From contig JACPJE010000255.1 of NCBI GenBank assembly GCA_016187725.1, forward strand, positions 1-37,518: a stretch of 37,518 bases of DNA, given 5' to 3'. The notes under the pieces are model-generated. The model saw only the letters and a list, made by a program, of their open reading frames with translations, was not told the DNA's origin and did not search any database. The position numbers were made by a program, and so were the translations under genes. This DNA is from Candidatus Latescibacterota bacterium (lineage in GTDB: Bacteria; Latescibacterota; UBA2968; UBA8231). How positions within the stretch are numbered: the stretch's first letter is position 1; the number at the start of each line of letters is the position of its first letter. Positions 1-8,040 of the stretch are shown here, piece after piece.

Positions 1-45
1 TGGTGTTGCGGGGGAAGGGCCGTCGGGCTGCCCCGTCCAGGCAGC

Positions 46-72
46 GCCGCACCCCATACGTTGGGGTGCGGC
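46..72. terminator. Perfect hairpin downstream of mutY, possible terminator
   Basis: An 11-bp perfect inverted repeat (GCCGCACCCCA / TGGGGTGCGGC) encloses a 5-nt loop. It lies about 85 bp beyond the mutY stop codon. There is no T-run on either strand, so it could be a terminator without a U-tract or a structured intergenic repeat. Confidence 0.4.
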
Positions 73-73
73 G

Positions 74-116
74 GGACGCGCCTTGGGAAAGGCCGGAATG
101 GGTCGCTCCCCGACGC
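74..116 (+). repeat. Dispersed intergenic repeat, copy A (43 bp)
   Basis: This 43-bp block matches 14458-14500 at 39 of 43 positions with no gap, and the last 18 bases (TGGGTCGCTCCCCGACGC) are identical. Both copies are intergenic, have the same orientation, and lie just beyond gene 3' ends. Copy A sits next to the hairpin at 46-72. No coding potential is evident. Confidence 0.7.
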
Positions 117-156
117 ATACCTGTGCCGAAGCCGATAACAGTGGACCTCTCCCGCA

Positions 157-1241
<1,085 letters not shown>

Positions 1242-1248
<7 letters not shown>

Positions 1249-2267
1249 CCCCTTTCCCGTTGAACGCGTCCTATGGCCTCCACCCAAGGGCCTGGTTTCA
1301 ACACCTCCAGCGCCAGCTCGCCCACCCGCGCCGGCTCGGCCGCCAGCAGGGCGTTGAGCACCGCCTCCTCGCAGGTCTCGGCTGCGGCCCCAAAGAGAGC
1401 CGGCAGCCCTTCCTCACCCAGGGCGGCGGCCTGCATTGCAACCCCTTCGCCCACCGGCCCGGCCGTGGAGAAGGCCAGCACCGCGCCCTGCCGGGTGGCG
1501 CTGTCCAGCAACCCGGCGCGCGCCAATCCCAGCACCGCCCGGCCGGCCAGGCGGTCCAATTGGTGGGGGAGCAGCGGCGCATCGGTGGCCAGCACCGCCG
1601 CGCAGGCGCCGGATCTGGTTTCCGTGGGCAACCGGGTCCACAGGTCCAGCGGGTACCCGTCGGCCCACAGCCGGGAACCACCTCCGGCCGCCACCAGCGC
1701 GCCCACCACATAATCTTCGCAGCGCCGCGAAGAGGTGCCCACACCTCCCTTGAGCCCAAAGGCCCCCAACCCGCGCCCGATGCCGGCATTGCCCTCCTGT
1801 ACCTCCCCGATCCCAGCGGCCTGCAATGCCGCCCTCAACTGCGTTTCGGCCGCAGCGCGGTAGACCAGTGCCGGCGGATTGAGGTCCTCCACCCCCAGAA
1901 CCAGGGGCGGCCAGCCCGTGTCGAGGTCCAGCCCCGGGTCTCGCCCCAACCCGTACCCCAGCAACCCCTCGTAGAGCTTCCCCATGGCCGCCGGCGGGGC
2001 CAGCACAATGGGCGAGGAGAAGATCCCGAAATCCTCCACCACCTGCAGGGCAGTGAGGGGAAAACCCCCGTCAGCGGCCCAGCACCCGATATGGAGCCGG
2101 CGCTCCCTGGTTTCCAGCGGGTAGGGCAGGACCGCAGTGATCCCACAGCAAAGGCCCTCCCCCTCGATGGCGGCGTGGCCCACGCCCACCCCGGCCACGT
2201 CGGCGATGCTGTTGGCCGGCCCCGGGGAGAGCCCGCCCACCTTCAGGCCCAACTCGCGCAGCCGCAT
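1242..2267 (-). CDS. P1-family (DmpA/S58-type) peptidase, cytoplasmic paralog
   Basis: Predicted member of the Ntn-type P1 aminopeptidase family (341 residues), which matures by self-cleavage into two chains. Family hallmarks visible are the N-terminal PGPANSIADVAGVGVGH segment, the glycine-rich block ending GGVGTSSR near residue 181, and the LATDAPLLP strand. No signal peptide is present. The start chosen is the ATG at 2267, which overlaps the upstream stop as TGATG; a GTG lies one codon earlier. In the family the chain-splitting Ser/Thr sits eight residues before the Asp of ATDAPL. Here that position is Ala, with the nearest Ser two residues earlier (RSGACAAVLATD), so activity is uncertain. 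Its neighbour is a Tat-exported paralog, and mutY follows with an overlap. Family assignment is firm; the substrate is unknown. Confidence 0.88.
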
Positions 2268-3391
2268 CACTTGACCCTGCCGTGGTGCCTCAGCACCTCG
2301 ACCAGGCGGTCCAGGGGCAGGGCATGGATGAGGTGGCCGTCGCGGCCGCTCATGGTCCGGGCCATGGTCAGAGAATTGAGGATGGCCTCCTCAGTGGCTT
2401 CGACTACCCCCTGGTACAGGCGGGTGAGCTGGCCGTCAGCCAGCACCTCCAGGGACTGCACCGCAGCAACAGCGCGGCGCTGGGCCGTGGAGAAGGCCAA
2501 ACCCACGCGCTTGGCCAACTGGCGCAATTGCAGGGGCAGCAGGGGCGCGTCAGTAGCCACGACCGCGAGAAAGGACTTGGGTTGGTCGGGGCGCTCGGGC
2601 AACAGGTCGGGGATCTGGCGGCCCACCGGCACCCCGTCCATCACCAGCTGGGAGCGCCGGCCGTGGTTGGCCTGCACCAGCACCCCCACGGTGTAGCGCC
2701 GGTCTTCGGCCTCCACCTGCCGCGAGGAGGTGCCAATGCCGGCCTTGAACTCGTAGGCCCGCATGCCCGTGCCCCCGCCGATGCAGCCCTCCTCCACCGG
2801 CCCGCCCTGCGCTGCTTCGAGGGCCTGGCGCACGTGCTCGGGATGCAGGTGCCGGCCCGCGGTGTCGTGCAGGAAATCGGCCCAGGTCTCGCCCACCACT
2901 GGCTCGGACCGCAGCACCCCTGAGAGGGCCTCTGGGTCTCGCTCCAGCATATAGCCCAGGGCCGCGTCGTAAGCCGCCCCCACGCTGCCGGTGCCGGTGA
3001 AGAGGATAGGGGCACCCAGCCAGCCCGTGCGCCGCAGGGGCCCCATGCCGGTCAGTTCGCCGTTGCCGTTGAGGGTGAAATCCGCAGCCAGTACCGGCTC
3101 GCGGCTGAGCAGGCCGCCGTGGGGCAGGATGGCGGTCACGCCCGTGCGCACCGGCCCCTTGCCGATCACCAGCGGGCCTTCCCCCGCGATCAGGGTCACC
3201 TGCCCTACCCGCACTCCAGCGACGTCGGTGATGGCGTTGAGCGGCCCGGGCGGCAGGGAACCGATGGCCAGGCCCAGTTGCCGCAGCCGGACCCGAGCGG
3301 CGGGGGGAGACTGGGCCGCCACCGGCAGCCGGCCCAGGAGCGCGGCGCCCAGCGCCAATTCTAGAAAATGACGCCGCGAAAGCGACAGCAT
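2267..3391 (-). CDS. P1-family (DmpA/S58-type) peptidase with Tat signal
   Basis: Second P1-family peptidase (374 residues). The N-terminus MLSLSRRHFLELALG, followed by a hydrophobic stretch and VAAQS, is a twin-arginine signal, so the enzyme is probably exported folded. After the signal come the PGPLNAITDVAGVRVGQ block, the EGCIGGGTGM segment (about 201-210), AGIGTSSR (about 217-224), LVQANHG, and the AVVATDAPLLP strand. Ser near residue 273 lies eight residues before the Asp, where the family nucleophile is expected. The ATG at 3391 is preferred over a TTG seven codons upstream because it puts the Tat motif at the N-terminus and starts one base after the stop of the upstream dehydrogenase. 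Its ribosome-binding site is weak, consistent with translational coupling. The substrate may be short or beta-linked peptides; this is not determinable here. Confidence 0.88.
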   Translation of the reverse strand: MLSLSRRHFLELALGAALLGRLPVAAQSPPAARVRLRQLGLAIGSLPPGPLNAITDVAGVRVGQVTLIAGEGPLVIGKGPVRTGVTAILPHGGLLSREPVLAADFTLNGNGELTGMGPLRRTGWLGAPILFTGTGSVGAAYDAALGYMLERDPEALSGVLRSEPVVGETWADFLHDTAGRHLHPEHVRQALEAAQGGPVEEGCIGGGTGMRAYEFKAGIGTSSRQVEAEDRRYTVGVLVQANHGRRSQLVMDGVPVGRQIPDLLPERPDQPKSFLAVVATDAPLLPLQLRQLAKRVGLAFSTAQRRAVAAVQSLEVLADGQLTRLYQGVVEATEEAILNSLTMARTMSGRDGHLIHALPLDRLVEVLRHHGRVK

Positions 3392-3392
3392 T

Positions 3393-4472
3393 TCAGCCGA
3401 GCCGGGCGGCAATGGCGTCCCCCAGCTCTGCGGTGCTCATCCTTCCCCCTAGATCCGGGGTGCCCGTGCCTTCGGGGGCCAACACCTGCCGCACCGCCTC
3501 CTCGATGCGCTCGCCCCCCTCCCGGGCCCCTTCGTCGTGGTGGCGCAGGCCCAGCCAGCGCAGCATCAGACCCGCCGAGAGGATGGCGCCCACCGGATTG
3601 GCGATGCCCTGGCCGGCGATATCGGGAGCCGTGCCGTGCACCGGCTGAAAGACCGCGGCCTCCTCGCCGATATCGGCAGAGGGGGCCATGCCCAGGCCCC
3701 CCACCAGGCCGGCAGCCAGGTCGGAGAGGATGTCGCCGAACATATTTTCCATCACCAGCACGTCGTAGGCCTCGGGCTGGCGCACCAGGTACAGGGCCAT
3801 GGCGTCCACGTACGCGTACTCGCGGAGCACCTCGGGGTACCCGGCGGCCACCTCGTCGTAGAGCCGGCGGAAGAAGGCCATGGAGCGGAAGATATTGGCC
3901 TTGTCCACGCAGGTGACCTTGGGTTTGGCCCGCCCCCGCTGGCGGGCCAGCTCAAAGGCGTAGCGCATCAGCCTTTCTGTGCCCGAGCGGGTGATGACCA
4001 TCGAATCCACCGCCACCTCCCCGCGCAACTCGATCCCCCCGTTGAGCGAGGCGAAGAGCCCCTCGACGTTTTCGCGCAGGATGACCAGGTCGATCTCCCC
4101 GGCCTGTCTGCCTTTAAGCGGGGTATGGTGCGCCGCGTACAGGTAGGCCGGGCGCACCCCGGCGTACAGGTCGAGCGCGATGCGCAGGTCCACCTGGGGC
4201 CGCATCTCGGTGCCGTCCGGCCAGCGCACCTGGGGCAGGCCCATGGCCCCCAGCAGCACGGCCTCGGCCCGCCGGCAGCCCTCCAGGGTGGCCGCCGGCA
4301 GGGGCAGGCCCTGTTCCAGGTAGCAGCCGGCCCCGGCCGGGTACTCGGTGAAGCGGCAGGCCGGCCCGCCCTTTTTTTCTAGGGCACCCAGCACCTTGAG
4401 CGCCTCGTCCGTCACCTCGATGCCGATGCCGTCGCCCTTGAGCACGGCGACATCGTAGGTCTTCTTGCCCAT
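3393..4472 (-). CDS. Isocitrate/isopropylmalate/tartrate dehydrogenase family protein
   Basis: NAD(P)-dependent beta-decarboxylating 2-hydroxyacid dehydrogenase (359 residues, normal length). Visible signatures: [11 protein letters not shown] at the N-terminus, a substrate-binding arginine segment ([15 protein letters not shown]), LRENVEGLF, the Lys of [11 protein letters not shown], the metal-binding [15 protein letters not shown], and the cofactor loop [19 protein letters not shown]. The sequence does not settle between 3-isopropylmalate, isocitrate and tartrate as substrate. It is not next to leuC/leuD, which argues mildly against leucine synthesis. The start is the ATG at 4472 behind GAGAGGGG; a TTG four codons upstream would include that site. 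It is the first gene of the operon read from the promoter at 4499-4527. Confidence 0.88.
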   Translation of the reverse strand: MGKKTYDVAVLKGDGIGIEVTDEALKVLGALEKKGGPACRFTEYPAGAGCYLEQGLPLPAATLEGCRRAEAVLLGAMGLPQVRWPDGTEMRPQVDLRIALDLYAGVRPAYLYAAHHTPLKGRQAGEIDLVILRENVEGLFASLNGGIELRGEVAVDSMVITRSGTERLMRYAFELARQRGRAKPKVTCVDKANIFRSMAFFRRLYDEVAAGYPEVLREYAYVDAMALYLVRQPEAYDVLVMENMFGDILSDLAAGLVGGLGMAPSADIGEEAAVFQPVHGTAPDIAGQGIANPVGAILSAGLMLRWLGLRHHDEGAREGGERIEEAVRQVLAPEGTGTPDLGGRMSTAELGDAIAARLG

Positions 4473-4498
4473 TTCCCCTCTCAAATAAAAGTTTTCAG

Positions 4499-4527
4499 AT
4501 GATACTCGCCGGCCCGCCTGCGGTCAA
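4499..4527 (-). promoter_or_regulatory. Predicted sigma70-type promoter of the dehydrogenase-P1-P1-mutY operon
   Basis: On the minus strand, TTGACC (4527-4522) is separated by 17 bp from TATCAT (4504-4499), with the ATG about 27 bp after the -10 box. It runs back-to-back with the promoter at 4541-4570. Confidence 0.6.
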
Positions 4528-4540
4528 TGATTCAGAACGC

Positions 4541-4570
4541 TTGTCCTTTTGTTTGGCTATATTGTAAGAT
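4541..4570 (+). promoter_or_regulatory. Predicted promoter of the receiver/FapA-like/rsmD genes
   Basis: TTGTCC (4541-4546) and TAAGAT (4565-4570) are 18 bp apart in an AT-richer divergent region. The ribosome-binding site AAGGAG (4610-4615) and the ATG at 4622 follow. Confidence 0.45.
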
Positions 4571-4621
4571 ATTCCCAAGTGCTGCACCCGCTTGCCAGGG
4601 GAGCAAGATAAGGAGTCAGCG

Positions 4622-5032
4622 ATGAAACTGCTAATTGTGGACGACGAGGAAAACATCGTCGCTTTCTTCTCGGCGCTGGCCCGTGCCCACACTCACGTGG
4701 ACATCGACACCGCCGGCTCGGGAGAAGAGGCCCTCGCCCGGGTGTTGCGCAAGACCTACGACCTGATCACCCTGGACATCCACATGCCGGGGGCCAGCGG
4801 CCTGGAGGTCGTCGCCATGCTGCGCAACATGAACCCCCACGCGATCATCGCCCTCATTTCCGGGTACCTGCCCGAGGACATCTCCAGCGAGGTAGCCAAC
4901 TGCACCGACGTGATGCTCCCCAAACCAGTCGGCGTCGCCATCTTCAACCAACTGCTCGAAAGCGCCGACCGGATCAGCCGGATCATGGACCAGATCCGCC
5001 TGCTGGGAACTGCCCCCGCAGCCCTGCGCTGA
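4622..5032 (+). CDS. Single-domain response regulator (receiver only)
   Basis: A 136-residue stand-alone CheY-like receiver. The acidic pair is in LLIVDDEEN, the phospho-acceptor Asp in LITLDIHMPGASG, the conserved Ser/Thr position in ALISGY, and the Lys in LPKPV. A short helical tail follows and there is no output domain, so it probably signals through protein contacts or within a phosphorelay. The start at 4622 is fixed by AAGGAG six bases upstream. A DUF342/FapA-like gene lies about 100 bp downstream and may be a partner. Two hybrid kinases in this window have receivers of the same general class, but no dedicated kinase is adjacent. Confidence 0.85.
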   Translation: MKLLIVDDEENIVAFFSALARAHTHVDIDTAGSGEEALARVLRKTYDLITLDIHMPGASGLEVVAMLRNMNPHAIIALISGYLPEDISSEVANCTDVMLPKPVGVAIFNQLLESADRISRIMDQIRLLGTAPAALR

Positions 5033-5042
5033 ATATCGCCCG

Positions 5043-5141
5043 ATGCCCGAACCCTTCGCGGTAGAACCCCTGGCCCAGGCCATCCTCGCCGCCCCTGATT
5101 TGGTGGTCATCGAGGGGACAAGGTCCCCCTGCCGAGCATGA
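5043..5141 (+). pseudogene. Duplicated 5' end of the FapA-like gene (32-codon upstream ORF)
   Basis: This ORF starts MPEPFAVEPLAQAILAAP and repeats the N-terminus of the following protein. It diverges after VVIEG and ends in a TGA that overlaps the downstream ATG at 5138 (ATGA). It arises from a 95-bp tandem duplication in which 5049-5118 is identical to 5144-5213. Because 95 is not a multiple of three, the copies are out of frame with each other. It may act as a leader peptide that feeds ribosomes to the real start. Confidence 0.7.
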
Positions 5142-5213
5142 CTGAACCCTTCGCGGTAGAACCCCTGGCCCAGGCCATCCTCGCCGCCCCTGATTTGGTG
5201 GTCATCGAGGGGA
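5049..5213 (+). repeat. Tandem direct repeat, 70 bp identical at a 95-bp period
   Basis: Copy 1 is 5049-5118 and copy 2 is 5144-5213. The 70 bases match exactly, and the copies are separated by 25 bp containing CAAGGTCCCCCTGCC. Perfect identity suggests a recent duplication or an assembly artefact. Confidence 0.9.
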
Positions 5214-6280
5214 TGAATCCCCGGCAGGCCCACCACTTCTTCGATGCCGAAGACCACGACGCCCTGGTGCGGGGAGCGGTAGCGGGGGCGATGCGACTGA
5301 GGGGCAAGCGCTCGCTGCTGATCCAGGGCGAGGTGGCCGGCACCCCGGTGGCGCCCTGCCGTATCGAGGCCGAGGGCGACGTGCTGATCATGGGAGGGGC
5401 GCGCTACGCCCACCTCAGCGCCAGGAACATCTACATCGGCGGCCAGGTGCAGGAGTGCCGCCTGAGCGCCGCCTGCGATTTCCAGTGCGGCGGCGACCTG
5501 CAGGGGGGCCAGGCGGAGGTGGGGGCCTACCAGCTGGGGCAGATCCAGATCGAGGCGATGAGGAACCGGATCGACCGGGCTCGCGAGGAGCGCGAGCGGC
5601 TGGACCGCCTGGTCAACCAGGAGGAGAAACGCCTGGACCGGGCCTGCAGGACCACCATGGTTCCGCTCAACTTCAACGCCGGCCGGATCGTCAGGCAGGA
5701 ACCCGACCGGATCAGCATCGACCTGCGCTCCTTCTACCAGTCGCTGGGCAAGCTGCCCCAGACCAAGCTGACCGCGGCGCTGGACGAATTCCTCGCCAAG
5801 GGCATCATCGGCCTGCTGGCCAGGGCCAACCAGCGCTACCTATCCGAAAATCCGACCCGCCAGAAGGTTTTCTTGCAATTGCTCAAACAGTTGCGCGAAC
5901 TCTTCCTGCTGGTGACCCGGCGCGACCGGACCCTCCACCAGTTGGAGGAACTGGCCGAGGAGATCGACCAGCTGGTGGCCCGGATCTGCGCCCCGCGCTG
6001 CCGGATCTGGGTCAGGGGCCAGGTGCACGCCGGCTCCGCCCTGCACTTCGTCCTGCCCAGGGCGCAGGACCAGGGCGACCGGCGCTTCACCTTTTCCCAC
6101 ACCGCCGCCCTGCTCCAGGTCCAGCCCGGCGAGGAACCCGGCCAACTCGACCTGGACCTGGACTGCGCCGGCCTTTCCCACTTTCGCCAGAGCACCGCCC
6201 AGGAGGAGTTGCGCCAGGTGAGCTTCTACAGCCTCCAGGGTCAGATCTTCTGGGAACCCCTGAACCCGCCGGCGGCCTGA
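5138..6280 (+). CDS. DUF342/FapA-like protein
   Basis: A 380-residue protein of uncertain function. Residues about 60-135 form a glycine-rich, repetitive beta pattern (GEVAGT, EGDVLIMGGARYAHLSA, IYIGGQVQECRLSAA, CGGDLQGG). This resembles the beta-helical core of the DUF342/FapA family, which in some bacteria is tied to flagellar assembly or polymer handling. A strongly charged helical segment (about 138-175, probably coiled coil) follows, then helices and a second beta-rich region with GQVHAGSALHF near 300. The family match is by pattern only. The start at 5138 gives an ATGA overlap with the upstream duplicate; an in-frame ATG also occurs after IEG. It sits between a single-domain receiver and rsmD. 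No flagellar gene is in the window. Confidence 0.55.
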   Translation: MTEPFAVEPLAQAILAAPDLVVIEGMNPRQAHHFFDAEDHDALVRGAVAGAMRLRGKRSLLIQGEVAGTPVAPCRIEAEGDVLIMGGARYAHLSARNIYIGGQVQECRLSAACDFQCGGDLQGGQAEVGAYQLGQIQIEAMRNRIDRAREERERLDRLVNQEEKRLDRACRTTMVPLNFNAGRIVRQEPDRISIDLRSFYQSLGKLPQTKLTAALDEFLAKGIIGLLARANQRYLSENPTRQKVFLQLLKQLRELFLLVTRRDRTLHQLEELAEEIDQLVARICAPRCRIWVRGQVHAGSALHFVLPRAQDQGDRRFTFSHTAALLQVQPGEEPGQLDLDLDCAGLSHFRQSTAQEELRQVSFYSLQGQIFWEPLNPPAA

Positions 6281-6289
6281 GTCCATCCC

Positions 6290-6877
6290 ATGCGCATCAT
6301 CACCGGGGCCCTCAAAGGGCGCGTCATCCCTTTCAATGCCCGCCACAGCCAGATCCGCCTCACCTCCTCCCTGCTCAAGGGAGCGGTCTTCTCCATGCTG
6401 GGCCCGGACCTGGAGGGGATGCGTTTTCTGGATCTGTGCGCCGGTTGCGGCCAGGTGGGCCTGGAGGCGTACAGCCGGGGTGCCCGGACCGCCATGAACG
6501 AGCCGGACCAGCGGCGCTACGCCCTGCTGCAGGGCTTGCAGCGGGAGTGGCGGCTGGAAGGATTGGAGCTGTACCACCTGAAGGCCCAGGTCCTCATCCC
6601 CTGGCTGGAGGACCGCGACCAGCGCTTCGACCTCGTCTATCTGGACCCGCCCTACGAGGCCCGGCTGAACAACCTCCCCCTCTCCCTGGCGCTCTTGCAG
6701 CTGCTGGGAGCGGGCGGGCTGCTGGCCGAGGGCGGCTGGTGCTTCGTCCAGCACCAGCACAGCCTGGAACTGCCCCCGGAGGCGGGCCGGCTCCAGCGCC
6801 AGCGCCAGCGGGAGTACGGCCAGACCACCCTGAGCCTCTATGCGGCAGCGGCTTCCCCGCCTCAGGAACACCACTGA
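6290..6877 (+). CDS. rsmD: RsmD-family 16S rRNA (guanine-N2) methyltransferase
   Basis: SAM-dependent methyltransferase of 195 residues, typical for RsmD, which methylates G966 of 16S rRNA. The N-terminus MRIITGALKGRVIPF and the RLTSSLLKGAVFSML segment match the family's start (RITGG..KGR and RPT..REALFN). The SAM site is FLDLCAGCGQVGLEAYSRGA (about 45-64) and the catalytic motif is DLVYLDPPYEA (about 112-122). The family usually has LDLFAGSG, so the Cys pair is unusual. It starts nine bases after the FapA-like stop and is the last gene of that unit. Confidence 0.85.
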   Translation: MRIITGALKGRVIPFNARHSQIRLTSSLLKGAVFSMLGPDLEGMRFLDLCAGCGQVGLEAYSRGARTAMNEPDQRRYALLQGLQREWRLEGLELYHLKAQVLIPWLEDRDQRFDLVYLDPPYEARLNNLPLSLALLQLLGAGGLLAEGGWCFVQHQHSLELPPEAGRLQRQRQREYGQTTLSLYAAAASPPQEHH

Positions 6878-6883
6878 TTCACC

Positions 6884-7084
6884 TCAGCGACCCTCGGCGC
6901 CCGCGTCCAGCACCTCCCGCACCAGCTGCTCGGCGGTCTCGATGCGGAAGGGCTTGGCCAGAAAGCCGCTGACCCCCAGGGGGTGCAGCTCTGCCTCGAT
7001 TTCGGCAGTGAGCTGGCCGCTGAAGACGATCACCGGCTGGGACCAGGAGCGGCGCCGCATCTCCGCCAGCACCTCCTGAGCCAC
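6884..7084 (-). pseudogene. Truncated response-regulator receiver domain
   Basis: About 66 residues match only the C-terminal half of a receiver: VLAEMRRR, PVIVFSGQ (Ser/Thr switch) and the Lys of GFLAKPF. The half with the acidic pair and phospho-acceptor Asp is absent. Upstream in the same frame a TAG occurs about twelve codons before the first possible start (GTG at 7084), so nothing in this frame supplies the missing half. It is probably a remnant of a response regulator or of a hybrid-kinase C-terminus. It converges on rsmD with a 6-bp gap. Confidence 0.65.
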
Positions 7085-7095
7085 CCTCCGCCTGC

Positions 7096-7124
7096 TTGAC
7101 CAGTTCCGCTGCTCCCGCTACCTT
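7096..7124 (+). promoter_or_regulatory. Predicted promoter of the enolase-remnant/hisA-like pair
   Basis: TTGACC (7096-7101), a 17-bp spacer, and TACCTT (7119-7124). The next ATG (7157) has GGAG about seven bases upstream. Confidence 0.45.
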
Positions 7125-7156
7125 ATACCTCCAAAATTGAGATCCCTGGAGAGCCC

Positions 7157-7276
7157 ATGAAAATCACCGCCGTCAAGGCCATTCCCGTGCGCCTGCCCCG
7201 CCCCCAGCCCTTCACCAGCAGCCTGGGCGCCAGCCTCGATCCGGACAAACTAGAAAAGTACCGGATCGACTGCTGA
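7157..7276 (+). pseudogene. Remnant of a mandelate racemase/muconate lactonizing (enolase-superfamily) gene
   Basis: A 39-residue ORF. MKITAVKAIPVRLPRPQPF is the classical N-terminus of this superfamily. After about 25 residues it jumps to SLDPDKLEKYRID, which resembles the family C-terminus (LGVEVDEDKLEKY). The simplest reading is an in-frame deletion of the catalytic barrel from a gene of about 370 codons, with start and stop kept. The TGA at 7274-7276 overlaps the ATG of the hisA-like gene (TGATG), so translation would still couple to it. Confidence 0.65.
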
Positions 7277-8040
7277 TGCGCTTCCGCCCCTGCATCGACC
7301 TGCACCAGGGCCGGGTCAAGCAGATCGTCGGCGCCACCCTGAGCGACCAGGGCGGGCTGCTCACCAACTTCGCCAGCGACCAGCCGGCCTCCCGCTTTGC
7401 GGACCTCTACCGCCGCGACGGTCTGGGGGGGGGGCACCTGATCATGCTGGGACCCGGCAACGAGGAGGCCGCCGCCCAGGCCCTGGCCGCTTTTCCCGGC
7501 GGCCTGCAGCTGGGGGGCGGCATCACCGCCGACAACGGCCCCCGCTGGCTGGAACGGGGCGCTGCCGCGCTCATCGCCACCTCCTATGTGTTCGGGGAGG
7601 GCCGGCTGCACCAGGAGCGCCTGGAAGCCCTCAGCCGGGCCGTGGGCCGGGAACACCTGGTCCTCGACCTGAGCTGCGCCCCCCGCCAGGGCCGTTACTT
7701 CGTGGCCACCGACCGCTGGCAGCGCCTCTCCGACTTTGCGGTCGATGCCGCCAACCTGGAACTACTGGCCGCCCACTGCGCCGAATTCCTGGTCCACGCC
7801 GTGGAAGTGGAGGGCCGGCAGCAGGGCATCGACACTGAACTGGTCGCCCTCCTGGGCCAGGCCGCGCCCCTGCCCACCACCTACGCCGGAGGCATACGCG
7901 GCTGGGAGGATATAGCATTGCTGGGGCAGTTGGGGCAGGGCCGGCTCGACTTCACCGTGGGCAGCAGCCTCGATCTCTTCGGCGGCCAGGGGCTGCGCTA
8001 CGCCGAACTGGTGGCCTTCAACCGGCATCAGACTCCTTGA
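7276..8040 (+). CDS. hisA: Eukaryotic-type HisA (ProFAR isomerase), histidine biosynthesis
   Basis: Predicted 1-(5-phosphoribosyl)-5-[(phosphoribosylamino)methylideneamino] imidazole-4-carboxamide isomerase, the fourth step of histidine synthesis (254 residues, TIM barrel). The sequence follows the HIS6-type form rather than ordinary bacterial HisA: FRPCIDLHQGRVKQIVG, LLTNFASDQPASRFADLY, GGHLIMLGPGNEEAA, GGLQLGGGI, LVLDLSC, VATDRWQRLSDF, EFLVHAVEVEGRQQGID, TYAGGIRG and FTVGSSLDLFGG. The general-acid/base Asp candidates are in CIDLH and in the central VLDLSC strand region. The start ATG overlaps the stop of the enolase-superfamily remnant. Its 3' end overlaps the convergent kinase gene by 23 bp. 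No other his gene is in the window, so whether it serves histidine synthesis alone cannot be judged. Confidence 0.88.
   Translation: MRFRPCIDLHQGRVKQIVGATLSDQGGLLTNFASDQPASRFADLYRRDGLGGGHLIMLGPGNEEAAAQALAAFPGGLQLGGGITADNGPRWLERGAAALIATSYVFGEGRLHQERLEALSRAVGREHLVLDLSCAPRQGRYFVATDRWQRLSDFAVDAANLELLAAHCAEFLVHAVEVEGRQQGIDTELVALLGQAAPLPTTYAGGIRGWEDIALLGQLGQGRLDFTVGSSLDLFGGQGLRYAELVAFNRHQTP

Noticed and set aside
3393-4472. Calling the dehydrogenase leuB
   Set aside because: The family is certain, but the substrate-specificity region does not settle it and no leuA, leuC or leuD is adjacent.
5049-5213. The tandem 70-bp repeat as a mobile-element target duplication
   Set aside because: No inverted ends, transposase or insertion lies between the copies; only 25 bp separate them. 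A simple tandem duplication explains it.
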